Assembly (NCBI RefSeq): GCF_051967035.1
Contig: NZ_JBQCKK010000011.1
Coordinates: forward strand, 1 to 64,000
DNA from: Brevibacillus sp051967035
GTDB lineage: Bacteria; Bacillota; Bacilli; Brevibacillales; Brevibacillaceae
DNA length: 64,000 nucleotides
Direction of reading: 5' to 3'
Under the pieces are notes generated by a model. It was not told the origin of the DNA. It ran no database searches and saw nothing but the letters and a program-made list of their open reading frames with translations. Below are positions 49,106-57,519 of this stretch, piece after piece. Positions within the stretch are counted from its first letter, which is position 1; each line of letters starts with the position of its first letter. The translations under genes were made by a program, and so were the position numbers.

Positions 49106-49945
49106 TTAGAATGCGGGAATAATGGAGCCTTTGTATTCCTCTTCAATGAATTTTTTCACTTCAGGAGAAGTCAGTTCCTTCGCCAGCTTTTGGATGGCTT
49201 CGGAGTCTTTGTTGTCAGGACGAGCGACCAGGAAGTTCGCATACGGAGATTCCTTGTCTTCGATGAACAGCGCGTCTTTGGTCGGTACGAGCTTCGCTTC
49301 GAGCGCGTAGTTGGTGTTAATCAGCGCCAGATCGACTTCTTCCAGAACGCGTGGCAGCATCGCTGCTTCTACCTCTTTGAACTTCAGGTTTTTCTTGTTT
49401 TCCACAATGTCTTTCACTGTTCCGCTGATGCCTGCGCCTTCTTTGAGCTTGATGACGCCATTTTTCTCCAGAAGGGCGAGGGCGCGTCCGCTGTTGGTCG
49501 GATCGTTTGGCAGCGCGATGGTTGCGCCTTCCGCCAGCTCGTCAACCGATTTGATTTTTTTGCTGTACGCACCGAACGGCTCGATGTGTACCGCTACCAC
49601 CGGTTGCAGATCCATGTTTTGGCCTTTATTGAAGTCTTCCAGGTACGGCTTGTGCTGGAAGAAGTTTGCGTCCAGTTGTTTTTCGTTCAGCTGTACGTTT
49701 GGCTGTACGTAGTCGGTGAACTCTTGTACTTCCAGGATGACGCCTTGCTCTTTCAGTTTTGGTGCAATGTGCTTCAAGATTGCTGCGTGTGGAATTGGGG
49801 AAGCGCCTACTTTCAACGTTACTTCTTGCTGTCCGCCTTGTGCGCCGCCTTCAGCCGGAGCTGGAGCTGTTTCCGTTTTGCCCCCGCACGCTGCCAAAGA
49901 AAATGCCAATACGGTAGAAAGTACAGATACGACTAGCTTTTTCAT
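49106..49945 (-). CDS. metQ: D-methionine-binding lipoprotein MetQ
   Basis: 279 residues, lipobox SLAAC (C20). The NLPA fold is seen in VTLKVGASPIPHAAILKHIAP, LQEFTDYVQPNVQLNEKQLDANFFQHKPYL and LINTNYALEA. It binds methionine for the MetNI importer. ATG 49945 follows AGGGGG. Third gene of metN-metI-metQ, under an S-box riboswitch. Confidence 0.96.
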   Translation of the reverse strand: MKKLVVSVLSTVLAFSLAACGGKTETAPAPAEGGAQGGQQEVTLKVGASPIPHAAILKHIAPKLKEQGVILEVQEFTDYVQPNVQLNEKQLDANFFQHKPYLEDFNKGQNMDLQPVVAVHIEPFGAYSKKIKSVDELAEGATIALPNDPTNSGRALALLEKNGVIKLKEGAGISGTVKDIVENKKNLKFKEVEAAMLPRVLEEVDLALINTNYALEAKLVPTKDALFIEDKESPYANFLVARPDNKDSEAIQKLAKELTSPEVKKFIEEEYKGSIIPAF

Positions 49946-50003
49946 CAATGATTTCCCCCTACTTTTTTTGATTCTTGCACTTGCAAGCTTATATGGAAAG
50001 ACC

Positions 50004-50669
50004 TTACTTGCGGCTAAAGCGCAATACCAGGCGATCGCCCAGCGTTTGTAAGATCTGTACCAACACGAGCAAAATGACGACCGTGACAATCATCACATCC
50101 GTCTGGAAGCGTTGATAGCCGTAGCGGATGGCCAAATCCCCCAGACCGCCGCCGCCGATTACCCCGGACATGGCGGTGTAGGACACGAGCGCAACCGTCG
50201 TGATCGTAATGCCGGCAATCAGTCCCGGACGAGACTCTGGCAGCAGGACATTCCAAATGATTTGCCAATTGGACGCGCCCATCGACTGAGCAGCCTCAAT
50301 GACTCCGCGATCTACCTCCCGCAGCGAGGTTTCCACCAGCCGGGCAAAAAACGGGGCGGCTCCGATCACGAGCGGCGGAATCGCTCCGAGTACACCGAGC
50401 GACGTGCCCACAAGCAGTTTCGTAAAAGGAATCAGCAAGATCATCAAAATGATAAACGGTACGGAACGCAACACGTTGACGATGAAGGAGGCAACCGAGT
50501 AAAACGCCTTGTTTTGCAGCAATTGTCCTCGCGAAGTAAGGAATAAAATGATTCCCAGCGGCAAGCCGATCAAAATCGTAAACAGCGTGGAGAAGCCCAG
50601 CATCGTCAGCGTATCTAGTGTACCCTCGGCAATCTCCGACCAATCCACATTTTCCATAGTCCAGTCCAT
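50004..50669 (-). CDS. metI: Methionine ABC transporter permease MetI
   Basis: 221 residues with five hydrophobic segments. EAAQSMGASNWQIIWNVLLPESRPGLIAGITITTVALVSYTAMSGVIGGGGLGDLAIRYGY is the typical MetI coupling region. The ATG starts directly after the metN stop (TAGATG), after AGAGGTG. Forms the methionine channel with MetN. Confidence 0.96.
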   Translation of the reverse strand: MDWTMENVDWSEIAEGTLDTLTMLGFSTLFTILIGLPLGIILFLTSRGQLLQNKAFYSVASFIVNVLRSVPFIILMILLIPFTKLLVGTSLGVLGAIPPLVIGAAPFFARLVETSLREVDRGVIEAAQSMGASNWQIIWNVLLPESRPGLIAGITITTVALVSYTAMSGVIGGGGLGDLAIRYGYQRFQTDVMIVTVVILLVLVQILQTLGDRLVLRFSRK

Positions 50670-51683
50670 CTATATCACCTCTACTTCCAAGCCACGCTGA
50701 CGCAACGTCTCGATGGTTTTTTCGTTTTGCCGGATATCGCCTTCCAGTTCGACGACCAGTTGGCCGTACGGCGTATCCTTCATCCGGGAAATCGTTCCCT
50801 GCAAAATACTGAATACCGTGCCTGTCTCCTGCATTGTCTGGAACAAGATCGGCTGGTACGTCTTTTCCCCCAGGAAAGTCACGCGCGCAATCGTGCGGTT
50901 CCCCGCTGCTTTTTCGTGCGCCACCGCTTCGCGCAGCTCGGTGGAATCCGCCACTTGCTCGACAAATTCCTGCGTTGTCGGATGCTGCGGCTTGAGGAAC
51001 ACATCCAGCACCTCGCCCGACTCGACGATTTTCCCGCCGTCGATCACGCCGACCCGGTCACAAGTGGAACGGATGACATGCATTTCGTGGGTAATCAGCA
51101 CGATGGTCAAGCCCAGCTTGCGATTAATGTCCAACAGCAGCGCCAAAATCGAGTTGGTCGTCTGCGGATCGAGAGCCGAGGTCGCCTCGTCGCACAAAAG
51201 CACTTTCGGGTCGTTCGCCAATGCCCTCGCAATGCCGACGCGCTGCTTCTGACCGCCGGAGAGTTGGGACGGATATTTGTCCCGATGGGCTTCCAAGCCT
51301 ACCAGCTTGAGCAGGTCGTCCACTTTTTTCTGAATCTCTTCTTTGGGACGCTTTGCCAGCTTGAGCGGAAACGCGACATTTTCCGCAACCGTCGAAGAGG
51401 ACAGCAGGTTGAAGTGTTGAAAAATCATCCCGATCTCGCGGCGCTTTTCCTGAAGCTTGGCGTCGTCGAGCTTGGTCAAATCCACCCCATTGACAATAAC
51501 CTGTCCCGACGTGGGCCGCTCCAACAGGTTGATGCAACGGATCAGCGTGCTTTTCCCTGCCCCGGAATGGCCGATAATCCCGTAAATTTCTCCTTGCTCT
51601 ATGGAAAGGTCAATCCCGAGCAAGGCCGGAATCGTCTTGCCCTGTACCTGATAGCTTTTATGCAAATTCTGTAATTGAATCAA
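50670..51683 (-). CDS. metN: Methionine ABC transporter ATPase MetN
   Basis: 337 residues. Walker A is GHSGAGKSTLIRCINLLERP, signature LSGGQKQRVGIARALANDPKVLLCDEATSALDP. The C-terminal NIL domain (about 260-337; TYQPILFQTMQETGTVFSILQGTISRM) is the allosteric methionine-binding part of MetN. TTG 51683 is chosen: GGAGG lies 8 bases upstream, and the longer frame runs back into the riboswitch terminator. Expression is set by the upstream S-box. Confidence 0.96.
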   Translation of the reverse strand: MIQLQNLHKSYQVQGKTIPALLGIDLSIEQGEIYGIIGHSGAGKSTLIRCINLLERPTSGQVIVNGVDLTKLDDAKLQEKRREIGMIFQHFNLLSSSTVAENVAFPLKLAKRPKEEIQKKVDDLLKLVGLEAHRDKYPSQLSGGQKQRVGIARALANDPKVLLCDEATSALDPQTTNSILALLLDINRKLGLTIVLITHEMHVIRSTCDRVGVIDGGKIVESGEVLDVFLKPQHPTTQEFVEQVADSTELREAVAHEKAAGNRTIARVTFLGEKTYQPILFQTMQETGTVFSILQGTISRMKDTPYGQLVVELEGDIRQNEKTIETLRQRGLEVEVI

Positions 51684-51729
51684 CGCATCCACCTCCTGCA
51701 AATCTCCGTACATTCCTTGTGAAAAACGT

Positions 51730-51908
51730 AAAAACCCCTTTTTCATAAACGAAAAAGGGGCTGCAACGCATATATACGTTCGCATCCACCTTTCTCATCT
51801 ATCAAGATCCAACCAATCTTGTAGGAATTGGCACCGCGACGTCCATTTTCATAAAATGAACCGGTTGCCGGGCTTCATCGGGCCTGTCCCTCCGCCTCTC
51901 TTGATAAG
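51730..51908 (-). promoter_or_regulatory. S-box (SAM) riboswitch upstream of metN
   Basis: The aptamer (51789-51908, minus strand) shows CTTATCAAGAGAGG, GAGGGACAGGCCCGATGAAG, CCCGGCAACC, GGTGCCAATTCC and GATGAGAAAGG, the diagnostic S-box pieces. A terminator CCCCTTTTTC / GAAAAAGGGG plus five Ts follows at about 51730-51760. With SAM bound, transcription should stop before metN. Confidence 0.96.
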
Positions 51909-51962
51909 AAAGATTTCCACGCATAGGATATTCGTTTTTCATCGTTTTCTGATACAAACCGG

Positions 51963-51992
51963 ATTATATCCTTTTTGAAAATATCTCGTCAA
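51963..51992 (-). promoter_or_regulatory. metNIQ promoter
   Basis: On the minus strand TTGACG (51987-51992), 18 bases, TATAAT (51963-51968), just downstream of the gerC stop and ahead of the S-box. Confidence 0.75.
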
Positions 51993-52015
51993 TAGCAATC
52001 ACAGGAAAAACTTTT

Positions 52016-53182
52016 TTAATCCATGACTCCATTCCGAATGATGGTCGCTTTGACATGAAAACGGAACGTCGCTTCCCGAAACATCTTCCGCCAATCGCTG
52101 GGAGAAAAGCGCTCCAGCCCTCTGCGCTGCGCGCGATAGATGATGCCAAAGCCGACCGGATCGACATTCAGGCCCTGAAGCTTTTGGACGACCTGTTCCA
52201 GCTCCTGCTGGATTTTCTGTTCCAAAGCCTTCTCCATCGTTTTCATCAGCGAAGCTTCTTCCAGCTTCAACGGCCTGGACAGCTCAAGAATTCGCGCCTG
52301 CAAACGGATGCGAACATCGAACACCGGGGGCGATACTTGTTCCAGTTGAACGCGGGCACTGCTGGAAATCGTATCAAAAGCAAGGTGTACCGTATCCGTG
52401 TCATGACCGCGCTCCTTGTCTGTCTCCCCGAAAATATGGACGGGCACGGACGTCTCGTAGCTGCCGACGCGGAATTTCCCATGCACGAGCTTGATGAGAA
52501 ACGCTTCCCTGGGCGTGATCCAGCCCACGAAGCGATCCCCCTGAAACAATGCGACCCCTTTGATTTGCAGCTCGTCCCCTTTTCTGGCGATGTACGGCAT
52601 GATCGGGTCGATCCCGGTGTCATAGTACGCGCGAAAAAATTCGTGCATGGTGGCAGACGGGATTTTTTCCCCGTGTACGTTTTGTTCAATCATCCGGTAC
52701 AGGTAGATTCCGATATTGCCTTCCTCCGGGTACGGATACGTCAACGTGTCGTAGGCATTGCCTTCCAGCACGCACGGGAACAACCGGCTGGACAGCGAGG
52801 GATCGCGGTACAGCGTGTCGATGATGCTGCCAAGACCTTTTTTGGCAAAGTCCTCGTTGTAGAGCGCCACGCGAATTTGCCCGCCCAACAGGCGCTTGTC
52901 GGATTGCAGGTTCGCTTTGTCCCTGATGCCTTTGCTCGTTTCGCCGACCGCGGAGATGAGCTGAATTTTCCGCTCCGCCTCCGGGTTGATCGAGGGCATG
53001 ACGATCGAGGCCCGAATTTTGCCGTCTTTCATCAGGTCGTAGCCGACAATCGTAGCCATGCCGGTTTCGTCAAAAATTTGCAGGTCAGAACAACCGGAAA
53101 CGACCAGAACAAGCGAGCACCATAGGCACCAGAACGGTTTGCACCGTCGTCCCCCGCTATTCCTTTTGCCATGCAGGATCAA
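52016..53182 (-). CDS. gerC: Spore germination lipoprotein, GerC family
   Basis: 388 residues with a lipobox VVSGC (C31). The family sequence continues with SDLQIFDETGMATIVGYDLMKDGKIRASIVMPSINPEAERK and the C-terminal LEQKIQQELEQVVQKLQGLNVDPVGFGIIYR. GerC-type subunits sit on the spore inner membrane with GerA and GerB. The start is TTG 53182, overlapping the gerB TGA by 3 bases; a longer frame is shadow sequence. The N-terminal leader before the lipobox is unusually basic and Cys-rich (GRRCKPFWCLWC). Confidence 0.9.
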   Translation of the reverse strand: MILHGKRNSGGRRCKPFWCLWCSLVLVVSGCSDLQIFDETGMATIVGYDLMKDGKIRASIVMPSINPEAERKIQLISAVGETSKGIRDKANLQSDKRLLGGQIRVALYNEDFAKKGLGSIIDTLYRDPSLSSRLFPCVLEGNAYDTLTYPYPEEGNIGIYLYRMIEQNVHGEKIPSATMHEFFRAYYDTGIDPIMPYIARKGDELQIKGVALFQGDRFVGWITPREAFLIKLVHGKFRVGSYETSVPVHIFGETDKERGHDTDTVHLAFDTISSSARVQLEQVSPPVFDVRIRLQARILELSRPLKLEEASLMKTMEKALEQKIQQELEQVVQKLQGLNVDPVGFGIIYRAQRRGLERFSPSDWRKMFREATFRFHVKATIIRNGVMD

Positions 53183-54291
53183 ACGCCTCTCTCCTTCGCT
53201 CGTGAAGTGCGCTGCTTGATGAGAACGGCCAGGTAGAGAATGTACGGATACACGTAGGCCAGATACAGGCTGATCTTGGCAAAGATATCGTTTAGCACGT
53301 TCATTTCCTGCCGGGTCAACAGCATCAACGAAGAGAGATACAAAAACGGCAAAATCCAAAACAGCGACGTGCGCAGATTCCATCCGAACAAGCGCTTGAT
53401 CCCGCGGGCGGCAGACCATAAATACAGCATCATGTTCGGCAAAATCACCAGCAGCCACATCGAAATGCCGACCAGCTCAAACCGCTCCATGATCGGGAGC
53501 TGGACCATCTTTTTCAGATTGAGCGTGGCCCAGATGGTTCGCATGAGCTGTCCCTGGCTGAAAAACGCTAACGATACAACCATCACCAGCATGTAGATCC
53601 CGTAAGTCGCAAGCACCGCCCATTGCACGTTTTTCCCTACCCTCTCCTTGTCTTGCACATACGGGTAAATGGTGTAGATCACTTCAAACCCGATGCTGGT
53701 CAGCGACATGGCGATCATTCCCTTGACCAGCTTTTCCCAGCTTGTATCCAGAATCGGCATGACATATTCCCACTGGGCGTACTGCAACGGAAAGTACAGA
53801 TCGCACACGAGCCAGATCGTCACCGCAATGGAAAAGAACGTGTAGCCTGCTATGACTCGTATGCCGCCCACGACGGTGTAATAGACCAGAAACAGAATAA
53901 TCCCGGACAAAATCCAGGTGGGCAAGGACGGAAATACCCATGTCTGCACGACCTCGATGTAGTCGCGCAAAATGATCCATGCCGTCGACAAAAAGTACGT
54001 GACATACACAAGACCGAGACACGATCCCAGCCATTTTCCGAATACGTCATGGTGAATGCCGTACAAGTCGGCAGACGGGTATTGTTCCATTGTCTTGACG
54101 ATGACCCACACCGTCAGATGGGTAACCACGCCGGCCATGGCGACCGATATCCACGCATCGTGTCCGGCTTCCCTGGCGACGACGCGCTGAAAGCCGAGCA
54201 CCCCGATTCCAAGCTGCGTCCCGTGAACCATAAGAGCGGCCAGAAACGCCGATACGGTATTTGTCTTGTTCACTTGCATGTTGGGATTCAT
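53179..54291 (-). CDS. gerB: Spore germination protein, GerB family
   Basis: 370 residues with about ten helices of the APC/spore-germination transporter family: AALMVHGTQLGIGVLGFQRVVAREAGHDAWISVAMAG, then SADLYGIHHDVFGKWLG. GerB subunits carry germinant-binding determinants. The start ATG 54291 has GAGG 6 bases upstream, 12 bp after gerA. Confidence 0.93.
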   Translation of the reverse strand: MNPNMQVNKTNTVSAFLAALMVHGTQLGIGVLGFQRVVAREAGHDAWISVAMAGVVTHLTVWVIVKTMEQYPSADLYGIHHDVFGKWLGSCLGLVYVTYFLSTAWIILRDYIEVVQTWVFPSLPTWILSGIILFLVYYTVVGGIRVIAGYTFFSIAVTIWLVCDLYFPLQYAQWEYVMPILDTSWEKLVKGMIAMSLTSIGFEVIYTIYPYVQDKERVGKNVQWAVLATYGIYMLVMVVSLAFFSQGQLMRTIWATLNLKKMVQLPIMERFELVGISMWLLVILPNMMLYLWSAARGIKRLFGWNLRTSLFWILPFLYLSSLMLLTRQEMNVLNDIFAKISLYLAYVYPYILYLAVLIKQRTSRAKERGV

Positions 54292-54303
54292 AGTCGGCCT
54301 CGC

Positions 54304-55755
54304 TTATTCGTCAATGTCCTTCTTCTCGTTTGCTTTCGCAGGGTCAAACCACCTTGTCTTCTTCCGCGTGAAGAACATCAGGTTATCCGTCAAGGCAGAG
54401 AGCGGCGCCCGGATGAATCCATCCTTCCAATCGAAGAAGCGCACGGGATAGAACGGGTACATGTACGGCCGCCCCAGGCTCGTCTGGCGCAGCAGATGGC
54501 TAGCCAAAAAGCTGAAGCCCACGACAATGCCCAACGCCCCAAGAAAGCCGGCCAGCAAAATCATCGGAAAGCGGATGACCCGGATGGTCGAGCCAATCAT
54601 ATAACTGGGGGCAATAAAGGAAGACAAGGCTCCCAGAGCCACAATGATAATCAGGATGTTGCTCGTAAAGCCGGCCTGCACAATCGCTTGCCCGATGACG
54701 ATACCGCCCACGATCCCGATCGTCTGGCCGACCTTGGTCGGCAGCCTCGCTCCCGCTTCCCGCAGCAGCTCGATAATCAGCTCCATCAAAATCGCCTCCC
54801 ACAACGGCGGCAACGGGACGCGCGACCGTGACTGCGCAAGCGACAGCAAGAGGTCCGCAGGGATCATTTCATAGTGATAGGTCATGGTCGCGACGTAGAT
54901 CGGCGTCAGCATCAAGGATAACACCATGGCAAACAGCCGCATCAGTCGATTGAAGGTAGCAAGACTCCAGCGCAAGTAATAGTCATCCGCCGACTGGAAA
55001 AATTGCAGCAGCGTAGTCGGACCGAGCAGGGCAAACGGGCTTCCCTCGACGAGTATGGCAATCTGCCCCTGGCGCAGACCGTGTACCACCCGATCCGGAC
55101 GCTCTGTTTGCTGGAGTGTCGGAAACAGCGACTTTTCGTTATCGGCTATATATTGAGCCAGCATGGTAGCTTCCAGAACCGTGTCGACTTCCAGCGACGA
55201 GATGCGCTGGCGGACCGTTTGTACGTTTTCGGCTTCCGCCGTTCCCTCCAGATAGAAAAGCGACACGTTTACAGGGATGGTTTTGCCAACAGTCAGTCGC
55301 TCATGAAACAACTTGGGGCTTGTCATGTATTTGCGAATGATGCTTATGTTGGTATTCAGCACTTCGACAAAAGCAATCTGCGGACCGAGAACGACTGTCT
55401 CGACTTCCGGTGCCTGAATGCTTCTCCCGACCGTTCCGTCGCTGGGAAAAGCGATGCCGTATGCGGCGTGCGCCACCTGCACGTAGATAAAGCCTTCGAG
55501 CAAGCGCTGGATCGCGTCCTCGGTGCGATAGATTCGATTGCTTCCGCTTGCCCCCAGCTGCTTCTCCACTTCCTCTATGCTCGCCTCTGCCAGACAAATC
55601 TTCCGCAGCTTCGGGATCAACTCGTTGTAAACCACCTTGGCATCTGCCAGGCTGGTTAAAAAGTACAGGCGCACGCGGCCTTCCGGCTCGTCGATATGCT
55701 CCGTTCTCAAATCCCCTGTATGGGAAAACCATTTGCGGGCAAACTCCTGGTCCAT
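54304..55755 (-). CDS. gerA: Spore germination protein, GerA family
   Basis: 483 residues. A long N-terminal soluble domain (about 1-240; RVRLYFLTSLADAKVVYNELIPKL, NRIYRTEDAIQRLLEGF) is followed by membrane helices (MILLAGFLGALGIVVGFSFLASHLL) and SRVPLPPLWEAILMELIIELLREAGARLP, the family core. A germinant-receptor subunit in the spore inner membrane. ATG 55755 follows GGAGG by 8 bases. First gene of gerA-gerB-gerC. No clear sigma-G promoter was found. Confidence 0.93.
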   Translation of the reverse strand: MDQEFARKWFSHTGDLRTEHIDEPEGRVRLYFLTSLADAKVVYNELIPKLRKICLAEASIEEVEKQLGASGSNRIYRTEDAIQRLLEGFIYVQVAHAAYGIAFPSDGTVGRSIQAPEVETVVLGPQIAFVEVLNTNISIIRKYMTSPKLFHERLTVGKTIPVNVSLFYLEGTAEAENVQTVRQRISSLEVDTVLEATMLAQYIADNEKSLFPTLQQTERPDRVVHGLRQGQIAILVEGSPFALLGPTTLLQFFQSADDYYLRWSLATFNRLMRLFAMVLSLMLTPIYVATMTYHYEMIPADLLLSLAQSRSRVPLPPLWEAILMELIIELLREAGARLPTKVGQTIGIVGGIVIGQAIVQAGFTSNILIIIVALGALSSFIAPSYMIGSTIRVIRFPMILLAGFLGALGIVVGFSFLASHLLRQTSLGRPYMYPFYPVRFFDWKDGFIRAPLSALTDNLMFFTRKKTRWFDPAKANEKKDIDE

Positions 55756-55808
55756 CTCCCTCACCTCCCATACCTAGCAAATCGTGGTTAGTCTGCCCGA
55801 AACCGCCT

Positions 55809-55844
55809 AAAAAAACAGCACGCTCAATTTGGCGTGCTGTTTTC
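55809..55844 (-). terminator. LCP gene terminator
   Basis: On the minus strand AACAGCACGC-CAAATTGA-GCGTGCTGTT followed by TTTTT. The LCP stop codon (TGA) lies in the loop. Confidence 0.9.
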
Positions 55845-56831
55845 CATGCTTTCGTTCGTATGATTGGTTTGCGGAACCGCTTCTTTGCTCGACTGCTGCA
55901 ATTTTTCCTGAATGAAAGACTGGATTTGATCGACATCTGGAATGAGCACCGCTCCTGCCCGATGGGATTCGCGGAACATTCCCATTGGCGGCAGTTGGTA
56001 GTTGCCTGGCTCCGCCGTGTTGATTTTCAAGCCAAGAGCAGACAGCTTCAACATATCCATGGAGCTGATGTTCGTCTGGATGTACGGCGTCACTTCTTTC
56101 AGAATGGACGGCAATTGAATCAAGGTTGTGCCGCTCTTCATCTGGCTCACGACAGCCGTCAGCAGCTTGCGCTGACGCTCCGTACGCGTGTAGTCCGATG
56201 TGGCGTCGTGGCGAAAACGAACGTATTGCAGAGCTTTGTTGCCATCCAATCGCTGCAAACCCTTTTTCAACTGAATGTCGTAGATGCCTTTGTCGGTCGG
56301 GTCGTGGTAGTACATATTTTTTTCCACATCAATCTCGACACCGCCGATAGAATCGATCAACGCCTTGAAGCCTTCAAAGTCAGTGATGACATAGCGGTCT
56401 ACCGGAAGCCCTGTAAACTGGCTGACAGTCTTCATCGCCAGTTCCGGTCCTCCGTCCACAATCGCCGAGTTGATTCGCGCGCTGCCGCTTCCCGGAATGT
56501 CTACGTACGTGTCGCGCAAAATGGAAAATACGTCGTAACGTTTGGCGACCGGGTCGATACTGACCAGCATCATCGAGTCAGAGCGGGGAAGCCCGTTTTG
56601 TTTCATTCCCCTGCGGTCAACCCCCATCAGGAGAATATTCACGCGCTCCTGGCCATCCCATTCCGGAATCTCCGCCGCTTTCGTCGCCGCTCCCCCATCC
56701 GGCGGGGCGGGCGTAATGACATTCGGCTGTTGAATATGTTGAGCAAACTGATAAAAAGAGTATCCGTAATAACCTGCTGTCGCGGCCATCACGACCAGCA
56801 TCAGGAGCAATACCCGTTTCCATATTCGCAT
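55824..56831 (-). CDS. LytR-CpsA-Psr (LCP) family cell-wall transferase
   Basis: 335 residues. A transmembrane helix near 8-27 is followed by the LCP domain (about 60-245): VNILLMGVDRRG, DSMMLVSIDP, SILRDTYVDIPG, INSAIVDGGPEL and RFRHDATSDYTRTERQRKLL. The acidic and arginine residues of these motifs bind polyprenyl phosphate. LCP enzymes attach teichoic acids or other glycopolymers to peptidoglycan. The C-terminus is Gln/Ser/Thr-rich. ATG 56831 follows GGTGGAG. Confidence 0.93.
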   Translation of the reverse strand: MRIWKRVLLLMLVVMAATAGYYGYSFYQFAQHIQQPNVITPAPPDGGAATKAAEIPEWDGQERVNILLMGVDRRGMKQNGLPRSDSMMLVSIDPVAKRYDVFSILRDTYVDIPGSGSARINSAIVDGGPELAMKTVSQFTGLPVDRYVITDFEGFKALIDSIGGVEIDVEKNMYYHDPTDKGIYDIQLKKGLQRLDGNKALQYVRFRHDATSDYTRTERQRKLLTAVVSQMKSGTTLIQLPSILKEVTPYIQTNISSMDMLKLSALGLKINTAEPGNYQLPPMGMFRESHRAGAVLIPDVDQIQSFIQEKLQQSSKEAVPQTNHTNESMENSTPN

Positions 56832-56941
56832 AAAGAACTACTCCACCTTTTATTCTTTGGATCACATGAACACATCTCACCACTTGTTTAGTATACTCGA
56901 ATCTACAAAATGTGGAGCAGCCTTTATTTGGGTGATGCAAG

Positions 56942-56985
56942 CAAAGGCCCCTCCCGGATGATCCGGAAGAGGCCTTTGCTTTTTG
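56942..56985. terminator. Bidirectional terminator after the BrxA-type gene
   Basis: Stem AAAGGCC...CCGG / TCCGG...GGCCTTT with Ts on the plus strand and TTTGCTT on the minus. It lies between the BrxA-type gene and the LCP gene. Confidence 0.7.
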
Positions 56986-57002
56986 TCTGCGCGATAGCGT
57001 GC

Positions 57003-57431
57003 TTATTTGTACGTGTCGTAAGCGTTGGTCAGCAGGTTTGCGATGGTTTGCAGATCGTTGTTCTCAATCTGATGACGCTCGATCATCGTCATGATTTTGC
57101 CATCCTTCATGATTGCAAACGACGGGGAAGATGGCGCGTAGCCTTCGAAATACTCGCGGGCTTTCGCTGTCGCTTCCTTGTCTTGTCCTGCGAATACGGT
57201 GTAGAGGTTGTCTGGCTTGGTGGAATGGTTCAAGGAGTGAACCACGGCCGGACGAGCCAGCCCTGCTGCGCAGCCGCAAACAGAGTTGACGACTACCAGC
57301 GTCAGACCTTTTGCGTTCGGCAGCGTCTCTTCGACCTCTTCTGCCGTGCGCAGTTCCACAAATCCGTTGCGAGTCAGTTCGTCGCGCATCGGTTGAATGA
57401 CCTGGCTCATATACGCTTCATAAGACATCAT
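57003..57431 (-). CDS. Bacilliredoxin (BrxA/BrxB, YphP family)
   Basis: 142 residues with the C-G-C centre in VVVNSVCGCAAGLARPA (C52, C54) that is diagnostic of YphP/BrxA proteins. They remove bacillithiol from S-bacillithiolated proteins. Further marks are FAGQDKEATAKAREYFEGYAPSSPSFA and the MIERHQIE end. ATG 57431 (or 57428) follows AGGAGAGG. A single gene between the LCP and RNase J genes. Confidence 0.94.
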   Translation of the reverse strand: MMSYEAYMSQVIQPMRDELTRNGFVELRTAEEVEETLPNAKGLTLVVVNSVCGCAAGLARPAVVHSLNHSTKPDNLYTVFAGQDKEATAKAREYFEGYAPSSPSFAIMKDGKIMTMIERHQIENNDLQTIANLLTNAYDTYK

Positions 57432-57519
57432 GGGGCAACCTCTCCTTTGTATCACGTTTCCATTTACGTATTATTATAACCTGATCGTGTCCCCAGGAGA
57501 ATGAAGAAGTGGTTCCGTG

